In this document: positions 16,208-24,459 of the stretch, one piece after another
How positions within the stretch are numbered: the first letter of the stretch is position 1
Layout: every line of letters starts with the position of its first letter
NCBI RefSeq assembly: GCF_016862095.1
Contig: NZ_BOMH01000041.1
Span: 186,001 to 250,000, forward strand
From: Actinoplanes cyaneus
GTDB taxonomy: Bacteria; Actinomycetota; Actinomycetes; Mycobacteriales; Micromonosporaceae
Reading direction: 5' to 3'
DNA length: 64,000 nt
Position numbers and translations under genes: made by a program
The notes under the pieces: generated by a model
The model's input: only the letters and a program-made list of their open reading frames with translations
Databases searched by the model: none
Told to the model about the DNA's origin: nothing

Positions 16208-18262
16208 TCAGGGGGTCGTCAGGTCGAACCGGCTGACCGTGACCGCGCCACCCAGCGCCTGGGTGGCGTAGTTGAAGATGCCGAAGCGGTAGCCCATGAA
16301 GAACTGCCAGGCGTTGTTGAGGGTGAACGCCGGGCCGAGCGTGGTGAACGTGCTGCCGTTCGTGCTGTAGGAGAACGTCGCGGTCCGCCCGGAGCCGGGC
16401 CGGATGTCGGCGCTGACCCGCAGCCAGACCTTGCCGCCGCTCACGTTCGCGCCGGCGGCTTCCGTGCCGGTGCCGGTGGTGGCCCAGCTGGAGTTCATGG
16501 TCAGTCCGTTGGTCATCGACACCCGGGTGGTGCCGTTGTCCTTGCGGATGCCGATCCAGGCCGACGAGTCGCGCAGCATGGCCAGGCCGGTCCGGTCGCC
16601 GTTCGCCATCTGCGAGTAGTCCAGCTCGACGGTGGCGGTGGAGGTCGGCCCCTGGATCCGGTGGGTGAGCGTGTTGCGGGCGTTGTAGAGGTCGTTCGTC
16701 ACCGTCGCGGTGGACAGCCGCAGCCCGTTGCCGACACTGAACCTGCTGGTGTCCGGGTTGTGGTTCCACTCCCAGCGCGGGCCGAGCGTGCTGCCGGTGA
16801 ACGTGTCCGCGCCGATCATCGACTGGACGGTCTTCGAGGTGGTGATGTTCGGCTTCGGGTACGAGCTCCCCCACCGGCCGTTGACGGTGGTCAGCACCGG
16901 CCAGTCGCCGTTCCAGGTGATCGGGGCGAGCGTGGGCACCCGGCCGCCGGGGTAGGCGTCGGTGAACGCCATGTACCACCAGTCACCGTTCTGGGTCTGG
17001 ACCAGGCCGCCCTGGTGCGGCACACCTCCCCCGGAGATCGGCCCGGGAAGGTCAAGAAGGACCTGCCTCTGCTCGTACGGACCCCAGGGGCTGGTCGAGC
17101 GCAGCACGTACTGGCCGTTGGCCGGGCGGGTCACCCAGATGTAGTAGTAGTTGCCCCGCTTGTACATCCGGGACCCCTCGAGGGTGCCGATGCTCGACGG
17201 CGTGGTGTAGACCGTCTGCGACCGCACCTGCGAGGTCAGATCCGGCGACAACTGCGCGACGCTGATCGTGCCGTTGCCGTACGCCACATAGGGGGTGTCG
17301 TTGTCGAACAGCAGCCCGGCGTCGTAGTAGCAGTTGTTGATCCGGGCCTTCTTCGACCACGTGCCGTCGACCGCCGACGCGGTGTAGACGTACGTGCGGT
17401 TGAACTCGGTGCAGCCCAGCCAGTAGTAGGTGCTGTTGCTGGGCCGGTAGTTGAACGCCGACGCCCAGATGCCCTTGACGTAGGCCCGCCCGCCGTTGAG
17501 GTCGTAGGCGTTCGAGTCGAAGTCCAGCCGCGGCACCGAGTGGCCCGCGTACTCCCAGTTGACCAGGTCGTACGAGCGAAGGATCGGCGCTCCCGGCGAG
17601 TAGTGCATGGTCGACGCCGAGTAGTAGTAGGCGTCCCCGACCCGGATGATGTCGCCGTCCGCGAAGTCCTGCCACACCACCGGGTTCGTGAAGGTCCCGG
17701 TGGACGGGGTGCCGCCGCCGAGCTTGACGAGCTGCCACTGCTGGTTGGCACCGTTCCAGTCGCTGTACTGCACGATGTTCGCGCCGTCGGCGGTCGACGC
17801 GCCCTGCACCTCGACGGCCTTGCCGCTGTTGCGGTTGATCAGCTGGATGTAGCCGTCGATGTCCTGGATGCTGAACTGCTGGTTGGCGGCGTTGTTGTCG
17901 GTCCACTGCACGATCGCGCCACCGTCGGCGGTCGAGTTGCCGGAGACGTCGAGGACCTTGCCGGAGTGCTTGGACCTGAGCCGGTAGAAGCCGCCGCCGG
18001 AGTCGACGAACTGCCACTGCTGCTGCGCCTGGTCGTTACGGGTCCACTGGGTGATCCGCGCGCCGTCGTTGGTGGCCAGGTTGTACAGGTCGAGCGCCTT
18101 GCCGCTGGTGCGGTTGACCAGCACGTACGAGGCGCTGGTGTCGATCGTCGCCGCAACGGCCGCGGAGGTGGCGGTGAGAACGAGCGCGGCGCTCAGGACG
18201 GCGGTCAGAGCTGCGGCGACCAGACGCCACGGCCGGCGGAGAATTGCAGGGTAGACCCTCAT
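16208..18262 (-). CDS. Secreted GH43-family glycosidase with N-terminal CBM13 and C-terminal jelly-roll domain
   Basis: A 684-residue secreted enzyme, probably an exo-acting beta-xylosidase or alpha-L-arabinofuranosidase. GAGGAGTGGGCG precedes the chosen ATG at 18262; the ATG 24 nt upstream is less well placed. Signal peptide, then a CBM13 (about 40-185), then a GH43 propeller starting at NPVVWQDFADGDIIRV (Asp general base). The pKa-tuning Asp lies in DAGLLFDND and the acid Glu in LEGSRMYKR. The last roughly 190 residues form a concanavalin-like beta-sandwich typical of GH43 companions (VELDYSQMANGDRTGLAML). It is the first gene of a three-gene leftward hemicellulase operon. Its promoter region contains an AGCGCTCCCA operator. 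Confidence 0.9.
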   Translation of the reverse strand: MRVYPAILRRPWRLVAAALTAVLSAALVLTATSAAVAATIDTSASYVLVNRTSGKALDLYNLATNDGARITQWTRNDQAQQQWQFVDSGGGFYRLRSKHSGKVLDVSGNSTADGGAIVQWTDNNAANQQFSIQDIDGYIQLINRNSGKAVEVQGASTADGANIVQYSDWNGANQQWQLVKLGGGTPSTGTFTNPVVWQDFADGDIIRVGDAYYYSASTMHYSPGAPILRSYDLVNWEYAGHSVPRLDFDSNAYDLNGGRAYVKGIWASAFNYRPSNSTYYWLGCTEFNRTYVYTASAVDGTWSKKARINNCYYDAGLLFDNDTPYVAYGNGTISVAQLSPDLTSQVRSQTVYTTPSSIGTLEGSRMYKRGNYYYIWVTRPANGQYVLRSTSPWGPYEQRQVLLDLPGPISGGGVPHQGGLVQTQNGDWWYMAFTDAYPGGRVPTLAPITWNGDWPVLTTVNGRWGSSYPKPNITTSKTVQSMIGADTFTGSTLGPRWEWNHNPDTSRFSVGNGLRLSTATVTNDLYNARNTLTHRIQGPTSTATVELDYSQMANGDRTGLAMLRDSSAWIGIRKDNGTTRVSMTNGLTMNSSWATTGTGTEAAGANVSGGKVWLRVSADIRPGSGRTATFSYSTNGSTFTTLGPAFTLNNAWQFFMGYRFGIFNYATQALGGAVTVSRFDLTTP

Positions 18263-18296
18263 CGCCCACTCCTCGAATCGATGCATGAGGCCGTTA

Positions 18297-18350
18297 TGGG
18301 AGCGCTCACATTCGTGATGCGATATTGCCAGACGGTTTCATGCGTTTCAA
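18297..18350 (-). promoter_or_regulatory. Promoter and LacI-type operator of the GH43-GH62-GH62 operon
   Basis: Reading leftward: -35 TTGAAA (18345-18350), a 17-bp spacer, and -10 CAATAT (18322-18327). Eleven bp downstream lies TGTGAGCGCTCCCA (18297-18310), where a bound repressor would block the start site. The same arrangement is seen at 21365-21419 and 21566-21622. Confidence 0.65.
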
Positions 18351-18381
18351 TTCCTTAACCGTCCGACCAGCCCGGGAACCG

Positions 18382-18398
18382 CGCCATAACGGTTTCCG
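18382..18398 (-). repeat. 17-bp conserved upstream element, copy 1
   Basis: On the leftward strand this reads CGGAAACCGTTATGGCG, about 30 bp upstream of the -35 box of the hemicellulase operon. An identical 17-mer lies at 21527-21543, about 22 bp upstream of the GH10-CBM2 promoter and in the same orientation relative to transcription. Confidence 0.6.
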
Positions 18399-18473
18399 GG
18401 AAACTCCTTCACTCGGTGACGCGAAAGGAGATCGCGCCGTTTCTGTTATGGGCGCGGCGACGCCGTGGTCGGC

Positions 18474-20072
18474 TCAGCCGGCGAACGCCGGACGGACCAG
18501 AAAGGATCCGTCTGCACGGAATGCGGTGCTGCCGTCGAACTGGTCGACCCACAGCTCGTCGCCGCGGTGCCGCAGGAACCAACCGGGATAGTTCGACGAT
18601 TCCAGGGTGATCGAGCCGGCGACCTGACCCGGCCCGGGGCAGAACGTGGCGTCGCCGCGGAACAGCTTCGACCCGTCGTCGGGATTGAGCCGCAACCGCC
18701 ACGACGCGTGCCGCAGGTAACCGCCGTCGGTCGCGCGGAACGAGAAGCACTGCGGGTCGTTGAGCCCGGCCACCGCCCGGAAGCTGGCCTGCCGCCGGGC
18801 GGTCACCGTGTTCCCCGCTCCCACCTGGGTGAGCATGCCGTAGCTCCCGGCCGCCGTGACGAAGCGCCCGGTGGCGTTCGCCGCCTCCAGCGACACCGGC
18901 CCGGCGCGCAGGACACCGGGCTGCGCCGCGGAGGCCGGTGGGCTGGTGGTGGCAGGTGGGCTGGTGGTGGCCGCCGCACTCCCGGGGGTGCTCCGCGAGG
19001 CCGGGGCCGGCGTGGGCGTCGGCGCCGCGATCGAGCCCGGTCGCGGCGTCTGCGCGATCGTCGCCGGTCGTGGCGTCTCCGGGCCGGCCAGCCGCACCGC
19101 GCCGGCGGTGGCGCCGGCGATCAGTGTCGCCGCGGCGACCACGGCCACCACCGGATGAGCCGCGGCCAGCGGCGCCAGCTGTCCCAGCACCCCGGCCTTG
19201 CCGACGGCCGCGGCGGTGGACAACGCCGTCGCGGCGGCACCGCCGCCGCCCGCACTCTTGGCCAGCACCGTCGCGGTCAGCGCCACGGGCACCGGGAGCA
19301 GCGCCACGCTGGGCAGCAGCCGCTCGGTCGGTGCCAGGTCGCCGGCCGCCCGGGCACAGATCGGACAGTCCCGGACGTGCCGGGCCAGCCGCTTGCGCCA
19401 CCGCGGGTCGGGGGTCCCGGTCCAGCCGGTCAGCTCGGCGTCCAGCCGCGGGCACCGGGGCCGGGCGTCCAGGGCCGCCTGGATCGCCCGGCTGAGCTCC
19501 AGCTGGGCGCGCATGCGCTGGATCCGGACGCCGGCGTGCACGGCCGTGATCCCGAGCGCCTCGGCGAGCTCGGCACGGGACAGCCGGCCGGCCACCTCCA
19601 GCCACCACAGCGACAGCAGCATCCGGTCGTCCGGGTCGAGCCAGCGGCCGGCCCGCTGCACCTGGCGGCGCTGGGCCGACAACTCCAGGCGCAGATCGGT
19701 GACGCCCTCGAAGCGGGCCCCGGCGTCCGGCATCTCCGGGGCGTCGTCGAGCGGCACGACCCGGGCGGCCTCCCGGTCCTGCCGGTGCTGATGCGTGCTG
19801 ATCTGACGCAGCGCGATCGCCGCCAGCCAGGGACGGAAGCTGTCCGGCGAGCGCAGCGACCGCAGCTGCCGCAGCGCGCGCAGCATGATGTCCTGCGCGA
19901 CGTCGTCGACGTCCGGGTCGCCGTCCAGCGCCTGCCGCACGATCGTGTAGACCATCGGCAGATGCACCGCGACCAGCTCGTCCAGCGCGTGACGGTCACC
20001 GGCCTGGGCTGCTCGCACCAGGCCGGGACCGCCAACCCGCGTCACTGCCATGCTTCTTGTCACCATCACCAC
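18474..20072 (-). CDS. Membrane-tethered ECF-like sigma factor with zinc-finger segment and external AbfB (CBM42) domain
   Basis: A single 532-residue protein that combines a sigma factor with a sugar sensor. Residues about 17-90 are sigma region 2 (DDVAQDIMLRALRQL), and about 128-195 are sigma region 4 with its helix-turn-helix (LSRAELAEALGITAVHAGVRIQRMR). Residues 208-239 carry Cys, then His-x3-Cys-x2-Cys (HVRDCPIC), the zinc anti-sigma signature. A membrane helix follows at about 305-328, with a weaker hydrophobic stretch near 257-275. A Pro/Thr/Ser linker (about 332-385) leads to an AbfB arabinose-binding trefoil (387-530). The start could be the GTG at 20072 or the ATG at 20066. It lies between the SGNH esterase and the arabinoxylanase operon on the same strand, so arabinoxylan-responsive control is the natural inference. 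Confidence 0.85.
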   Translation of the reverse strand: MVMVTRSMAVTRVGGPGLVRAAQAGDRHALDELVAVHLPMVYTIVRQALDGDPDVDDVAQDIMLRALRQLRSLRSPDSFRPWLAAIALRQISTHQHRQDREAARVVPLDDAPEMPDAGARFEGVTDLRLELSAQRRQVQRAGRWLDPDDRMLLSLWWLEVAGRLSRAELAEALGITAVHAGVRIQRMRAQLELSRAIQAALDARPRCPRLDAELTGWTGTPDPRWRKRLARHVRDCPICARAAGDLAPTERLLPSVALLPVPVALTATVLAKSAGGGGAAATALSTAAAVGKAGVLGQLAPLAAAHPVVAVVAAATLIAGATAGAVRLAGPETPRPATIAQTPRPGSIAAPTPTPAPASRSTPGSAAATTSPPATTSPPASAAQPGVLRAGPVSLEAANATGRFVTAAGSYGMLTQVGAGNTVTARRQASFRAVAGLNDPQCFSFRATDGGYLRHASWRLRLNPDDGSKLFRGDATFCPGPGQVAGSITLESSNYPGWFLRHRGDELWVDQFDGSTAFRADGSFLVRPAFAG

Positions 20073-20165
20073 GCGCAGGGCTGTTCCTGTGAACCGTGTC
20101 GATCCTGCCCTATCCCCGCGGCATCCGGCCGGGGTGGCACCGACAACCGTTCCGCTCGTTCTCCA

Positions 20166-21257
20166 TCATCGCCTCGTCCACAGTTGGTTGGGAGCATTGG
20201 TGCAGGTCCAGAGCACGACCGCGGTGCCGTTGGCGGTGGCGTTGCCGGTGACGTCCAGGCACAGTCCCGATTGGGCGTTACGGATCGTGGAGCCCGACGT
20301 GAACGTCCATCGCTGGTTGGCCGCGCCGGTGCAGTCCCACAGCTGCGACTTGCTCCCGGCGACCGCACCGGTGGGCGAGTCCAGGCACTTGCCTCCCGAC
20401 TGCAGGGTCTGGCCGTCGTAGGCCCAGCGCTGGTTCGTGCCGCCGCTGCAGTCCCAGATGATCGGCTGGACGCCGTTGGCGGTGCTGCCGTTCGGAACGT
20501 CCAGGCAGCGCCCGGACGCGGTGCCGACCAGCGCGGCGCCGGTGCCGGTGGCCGGGTCACCGATCGTTCCCGGGACCGACCGCAGCGCCGCGTACCAGGT
20601 GGCGGCCATCTTGTCGTAGCCACCGGCGGTGGGGTGGACGCCGTCGATCAGGTCGGCGGTGGTGAGCGCGGCGTGCATGTCGACGAGATGGAACCGGGAG
20701 CCCTTGCCGCTCACGATGCCGGGAAGGGTGGCGTTGAAGGTGCGGGCCGCGGCTTCCTGTCCGGAGTTGGCCAGCGGGATGAGGGTCGCCACGAAGACGT
20801 CGGCCGAGGGCGTGGCCGCCTTGATGTGATCGAGCAGGGTGGACAACCGGCCCGGGGCGCCGGCCACGTTGTAGTTCTGCAGGATGTCGTTCGTGCCGAT
20901 GTGCAGCAGGATCGTGCGCGGGGTGGTGGTGCGCAGCCAGCCGCTGATGTTGGCGTCGATCTGGTCGATCCGCCAGCCGGGATGGCCCTCGTGGTCGTGG
21001 TCGCCGAGGGCGGCCGGCCCGTTGAACTGCGATCCGACCAGGTCCACCCGGTAACCCGCGGTCGCCATGCGTTGCCACAGGCCGATCCGGTATCCGCCGG
21101 GCACCTGCGTGCCCTCGGTGATGGAGTCGCCGAGCGGCATGACCCGGGTCCCGCCGTTGGATTCGGCACTGGCCGCGCCGGGCTCGGCCACGACACCGAC
21201 GGCGGCCAGGGCGGTGGCGAGGACGGCTGCGAGCAACCACCGTCTTCTTCTGGGCAT
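20166..21257 (-). CDS. Secreted SGNH/GDSL esterase with C-terminal CBM13
   Basis: A 363-residue secreted esterase, probably removing acetyl groups from xylan. A signal peptide ends near ASA-ES. The SGNH fold follows, with catalytic Ser in MPLGDSITEG, a Gly at LVGSQ, Asn in LHIGTNDIL, and the Asp/His pair in LIDGVHPTAGGY. After about residue 235 a ricin-type CBM13 carries three repeats (GRCLDVPN, GKCLDSPT, GLCLDVTG), each followed by an NQRW/NQLW motif. It is transcribed leftward ahead of the sigma factor gene with 93 bp between, and could be its operon partner. Its promoter has the same -10/operator spacing as the GH43 operon. Confidence 0.9.
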   Translation of the reverse strand: MPRRRRWLLAAVLATALAAVGVVAEPGAASAESNGGTRVMPLGDSITEGTQVPGGYRIGLWQRMATAGYRVDLVGSQFNGPAALGDHDHEGHPGWRIDQIDANISGWLRTTTPRTILLHIGTNDILQNYNVAGAPGRLSTLLDHIKAATPSADVFVATLIPLANSGQEAAARTFNATLPGIVSGKGSRFHLVDMHAALTTADLIDGVHPTAGGYDKMAATWYAALRSVPGTIGDPATGTGAALVGTASGRCLDVPNGSTANGVQPIIWDCSGGTNQRWAYDGQTLQSGGKCLDSPTGAVAGSKSQLWDCTGAANQRWTFTSGSTIRNAQSGLCLDVTGNATANGTAVVLWTCTNAPNQLWTRR

Positions 21258-21364
21258 GGCGATACGCCTCCCTGACGAGCTGGTGGAACGGGGGATGGTC
21301 TGTTATCGCTCACACCGGGCTGGCGCCTGCTATGAGCGAGGAGCGGCTGGAAACGCACCGGGGA

Positions 21365-21419
21365 TGGGAGCGCTAACAGCTTGCTGTGGAACATTGCCAG
21401 GATGTTTCGAGACATTCAA
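21365..21419 (-). promoter_or_regulatory. Promoter and LacI-type operator of the SGNH esterase gene
   Basis: Reading leftward: -35 TTGAAT (21414-21419), a 17-bp spacer, and -10 CAATGT (21391-21396). After 12 bp comes the operator TGTTAGCGCTCCCA (21365-21378). The spacer ends in CCTGG directly before CAAT, as in the GH43 promoter. Confidence 0.65.
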
Positions 21420-21526
21420 GAGGTCTTTTGTGGCTCGTCGGCCCGGCAGGGACCTCCGACTTCGCGGCGGACGCCCACATAACACTTCTGGCGAGACGAG
21501 TTTTCTGATGCCGCCGAATCGGCACA

Positions 21527-21543
21527 CGGAAACCGTTATGGCG
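21527..21543 (+). repeat. 17-bp conserved upstream element, copy 2
   Basis: CGGAAACCGTTATGGCG, identical to the reverse complement of 18382-18398. It lies about 22 bp upstream of the -35 box of the GH10-CBM2 xylanase operon, in the 394-bp divergent control region. Confidence 0.6.
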
Positions 21544-21565
21544 GCCCGCGCTCAATAGTCGCGTC

Positions 21566-21622
21566 TTGCCTTTCCGCGAAATGCGCTGGCAACATTGGCC
21601 AGCATCATTGGGAACGCTCCCA
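21566..21622 (+). promoter_or_regulatory. Promoter and CebR/LacI-type operator of the GH10-CBM2 operon
   Basis: TTGCCT (21566-21571), an 18-bp spacer ending CTGG, and CAACAT (21590-21595). Thirteen bp on lies the near-perfect palindrome TGGGAACGCTCCCA (21609-21622), one base from the TGGGAGCGCTCCCA consensus known for Streptomyces CebR. The rest of the 21258-21651 gap holds only control sequence for the two divergent genes. Confidence 0.7.
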
Positions 21623-21651
21623 TATGCCTTGCCCCCGAAAGGTCCCCCGCC

Positions 21652-23022
21652 ATGCCACTGCTCAAGAGAAACCGCTTCCTGCTGCTGGCCTCGGCCGCCG
21701 CGGGTGTGGTCGTCGCGGCCAGTGTCGCCGTGATCGGCACCGCCGAGGCCGCCAGCACGCTGGGCGCGTCGGCCGCCCAGTCCGGGCGCTACTTCGGCGC
21801 GGCGATCGCCGCCGGCCGGCTCGGCGACGCCACCTACACCGGCATCCTGAATCGCGAGTTCAACTCGGTCACGCCCGAGAACGAGATGAAGTGGGACGCC
21901 ACCGAACCGTCGCAGGGCCGGTTCACCTACACCAACGGCGACCGCATTCTGAACCAGGGCATCTCCATGGGCGCCAAGGTCCGCGGCCACGCCCTCCTCT
22001 GGTACCAGCAGGAGCCGGGCTGGGCGCAGTCGATGTCCGGCACCGCGCTGCGCAACGCCATGATGAACCACGTCACCCAGGTCGCCACCCACTACAAGGG
22101 CAAGATCTACGCCTGGGACGTGGTGAACGAGGCGTTCGCCGACGGCGGCAGCGGCGCCCGGCGGGACTCCAACCTGCAGCGCACCGGCAACGACTGGATC
22201 GAGGCCGCGTTCCGGGCCGCCCGGGCCGCCGACCCCGCCGCGAAGCTCTGCTACAACGACTACAACACCGACGGGGTCAACGCGAAGTCGACCGGCATCT
22301 ACAACATGGTCCGCGACTTCAAGTCCCGCGGTGTGCCGATCGACTGCGTCGGCTTCCAGTCCCACCTGGGCACCGGCATCCCCGGCGACTACCAGGCCAA
22401 CCTGCAGCGCTTCGCGGACCTGGGCGTCGACGTGCAGATCACCGAGCTCGACGTCGCGCAGGGCGGCAACCAGGCGAACATCTACGCGAGCGTGACCCGC
22501 GCCTGCCTGGCCGTGTCCCGGTGCACCGGCATCACGGTGTGGGGCATCCGCGACAGCGACTCGTGGCGCACCGGTGAGAACCCGCTGCTGTTCGACAACT
22601 CCGGCAACAAGAAGGCGGCGTACACCTCGGTGCTCAACGCCCTCAACGCCGGTGGCACCACCTCGCCCTCGCCGTCGTCGCCGTCCCCGTCGGCACCGTC
22701 CCCGAGTGCGAGCACCTCTCCGCAGCCCGGTGGCGCGTGCAGCGCGTCGGTGTCGCTCAACTCCTGGAACGGCGGGTTCGTCGCCACCATCAAGGTCACC
22801 GCGGGATCCGCGCCCGTCAACGGCTGGACCGTCAGCCTGTCACTGCCCTCGGGCAGCGCCGTGACCAGCACCTGGAGCGCCACCAACAGCGGCACCACCG
22901 GCAACGTCACCTTCCGCAACGTGAGCTACAACGGACAGCTCGCCGCCGGTGGCGTCACCGAGTTCGGCTTCCAGGGCACCGGCACCGGTCCCACCGCCAC
23001 CCCGGCCTGCTCGGCCGCCTGA
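21652..23022 (+). CDS. Secreted GH10 endo-xylanase with C-terminal CBM2
   Basis: A 456-residue endo-1,4-beta-xylanase. The ATG at 21652 has AAAGG ten nt upstream; the longer frame from 21595 would run through the operator and is rejected. Signal peptide (cut near AEA-AS), then a GH10 barrel with acid/base Glu in WDVVNEAFAD and nucleophile Glu in QITELDVAQ. A Pro-Ser linker of about 30 residues leads to a CBM2 of about 95 residues (SLNSWNGGFVATIKVT, NGWTVSLSL). It is the first of three secreted genes in a row (gaps of 65 and 76 bp) and shares the CBM2 type with both esterases, so the products probably bind the same substrate surface. It is a paralogue of the GH10-CBM13 enzyme at 2887-4374. Confidence 0.95.
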   Translation: MPLLKRNRFLLLASAAAGVVVAASVAVIGTAEAASTLGASAAQSGRYFGAAIAAGRLGDATYTGILNREFNSVTPENEMKWDATEPSQGRFTYTNGDRILNQGISMGAKVRGHALLWYQQEPGWAQSMSGTALRNAMMNHVTQVATHYKGKIYAWDVVNEAFADGGSGARRDSNLQRTGNDWIEAAFRAARAADPAAKLCYNDYNTDGVNAKSTGIYNMVRDFKSRGVPIDCVGFQSHLGTGIPGDYQANLQRFADLGVDVQITELDVAQGGNQANIYASVTRACLAVSRCTGITVWGIRDSDSWRTGENPLLFDNSGNKKAAYTSVLNALNAGGTTSPSPSSPSPSAPSPSASTSPQPGGACSASVSLNSWNGGFVATIKVTAGSAPVNGWTVSLSLPSGSAVTSTWSATNSGTTGNVTFRNVSYNGQLAAGGVTEFGFQGTGTGPTATPACSAA

Positions 23023-23087
23023 TCCCCTCCCGTCGATCCGCTCCCGGCGCCGCCTGCCACGGCCGGCGCCGGGGAAAGGAACGTGCG

Positions 23088-24383
23088 ATGTCCCGACGAA
23101 GTCTCGCGCCACTGACCGCGATCGCCGCCGCGCTGGCGCTGGCCACCGCGATGCTCACCGGTGTCCTCGGTGGCGTCGCCGCCGCGGCGCCGACCGCCGC
23201 GGCGGCCACCACCGCCGGGTGCGGCAAGGCCCCCACGCTGGCCAGCGGCACCCGCACCATCCGCAGCGCCAACCTGAACCGCAGCTACATCCTGCGCGTG
23301 CCGGACGGCTACGACCGGAACCGCCCGTACCGGCTGATCTTCGCTTTCCATTGGTTGAACGGCACCGCCGGCAACGTGTCGAGCGCGGGCTACTACGGGC
23401 TGCAGGGCCTCTCGGAGAACAGCGCGATCCTGGTCGCGCCGCAGGGCATCGACAACGGCTGGGCCAACACCGGCGGCCGCGACCTGACCCTCGTGGACGA
23501 CCTGACCGCGCTGATCGAGGGTGACCTGTGCGTCGACACCTCGCAGCTGTTCGCGACCGGCTGGAGTTACGGCGGCGCTATGAGCTACGCCGTCGCGTGC
23601 GCCCGGCCCACCGTCTTCCGCGCGGTGGCGGTCATGTCCGGGGCCAACCTCAGCGGCTGCTCCGGAGGCACCCAGCCGGTCGCCTACCTGGGCATCCACG
23701 GCACCCACGACAGTGTTCTGGACATCTCGCTCGGGCGCGGGATCCGCGACACGTTCGTGCGCAACAACGGCTGCACCCCGCAGAATCCGCCCGAACCGGC
23801 CCGCGGCAGCCTGACGCACATCGTCACGTCCTACAGCGGGTGCCGCGCCGGCTATCCGGTGCGGTGGGCCGCGTTCGACGGTGACCACACGCCGGAACCC
23901 GTGGACGGCTCGACCGGCACGAGCGGCGCCCGCACCTGGGTCGGTGGCGAGATCTGGAGGTTCTTCTCGCAGCTGCCCAGCACGACGACCACCTCGCCGT
24001 CGGTCAGCCCGTCGGCCAGTTCCTCCGTCAGCCCGTCCGTCAGCCCGTCGGTCAGCCCGTCCACCAGCCCCAGCGGCCAGCCCGGCGCCTGCACCGCCGC
24101 GTACCGGGTGGTCAACAGCTGGCAGGACGGCTTCCAGGCCGAGGTCACCGTGACCAACACCGGAACGGCGGCCACGACCGGATGGCGGGTCAGCTGGGCA
24201 GTGCCGGCCGGCCAGTCCGTGAGCCAGGTCTGGAACGGCTCGCTGAGCAGCAGCGGCGGCACCGCCACGGTCACCAACGCCAACTACAACGGCTCGCTGG
24301 CGCCCGGCGCGGGCACCACCTTCGGCCTGCTCGCCAACGGCAACTCGGCGGCGACACCCACGCTCACCTGCGCTCTCGGCTGA
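23088..24383 (+). CDS. Secreted CE1-type esterase (feruloyl esterase-like) with CBM2
   Basis: A 431-residue alpha/beta-hydrolase. The ATG at 23088 follows GGGGAAAGGA by seven nt. Signal peptide, then a catalytic domain of about 270 residues with a nucleophile Ser in the GWSYGGAM elbow. LGIHGTHDSVLD supplies the likely Asp and FDGDHTPEP the His. Members of this polyhydroxybutyrate-depolymerase-like group include the FaeD/FAE-C feruloyl esterases that release ferulate from arabinoxylan. A Ser-Pro-Val repeat linker (SVSPS units) and a CBM2 (VNSWQDGFQAEVTVTN) follow. It is the second gene of the xylanase operon. Feruloyl activity is inferred from family and context; acetyl xylan esterase activity is the alternative. 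Confidence 0.85.
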   Translation: MSRRSLAPLTAIAAALALATAMLTGVLGGVAAAAPTAAAATTAGCGKAPTLASGTRTIRSANLNRSYILRVPDGYDRNRPYRLIFAFHWLNGTAGNVSSAGYYGLQGLSENSAILVAPQGIDNGWANTGGRDLTLVDDLTALIEGDLCVDTSQLFATGWSYGGAMSYAVACARPTVFRAVAVMSGANLSGCSGGTQPVAYLGIHGTHDSVLDISLGRGIRDTFVRNNGCTPQNPPEPARGSLTHIVTSYSGCRAGYPVRWAAFDGDHTPEPVDGSTGTSGARTWVGGEIWRFFSQLPSTTTTSPSVSPSASSSVSPSVSPSVSPSTSPSGQPGACTAAYRVVNSWQDGFQAEVTVTNTGTAATTGWRVSWAVPAGQSVSQVWNGSLSSSGGTATVTNANYNGSLAPGAGTTFGLLANGNSAATPTLTCALG

Positions 24384-24459
24384 GCCCACGCACCCGGGCG
24401 GTGTTTCGTGGTGCGCCGAGTGCGGCCGCACCACGAAACACGGCCCATGAAAGGACGAC

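Noticed and set aside
14630..18358. A 1242-codon plus-strand frame opposite the GH62/GH43 genes
   Set aside because: The minus strand encodes three complete secreted glycosidases; the plus frame is a compositional artefact.
18465..21275. A 936-codon plus-strand frame opposite the sigma factor and SGNH genes
   Set aside because: Antisense of two clear minus-strand genes; its composition is typical of shadow frames.
23997..24070. Short Ser-Pro-Val coding repeats, considered as a CRISPR-like or tandem DNA array
   Set aside because: They encode the flexible linker of the esterase and have no spacer structure.
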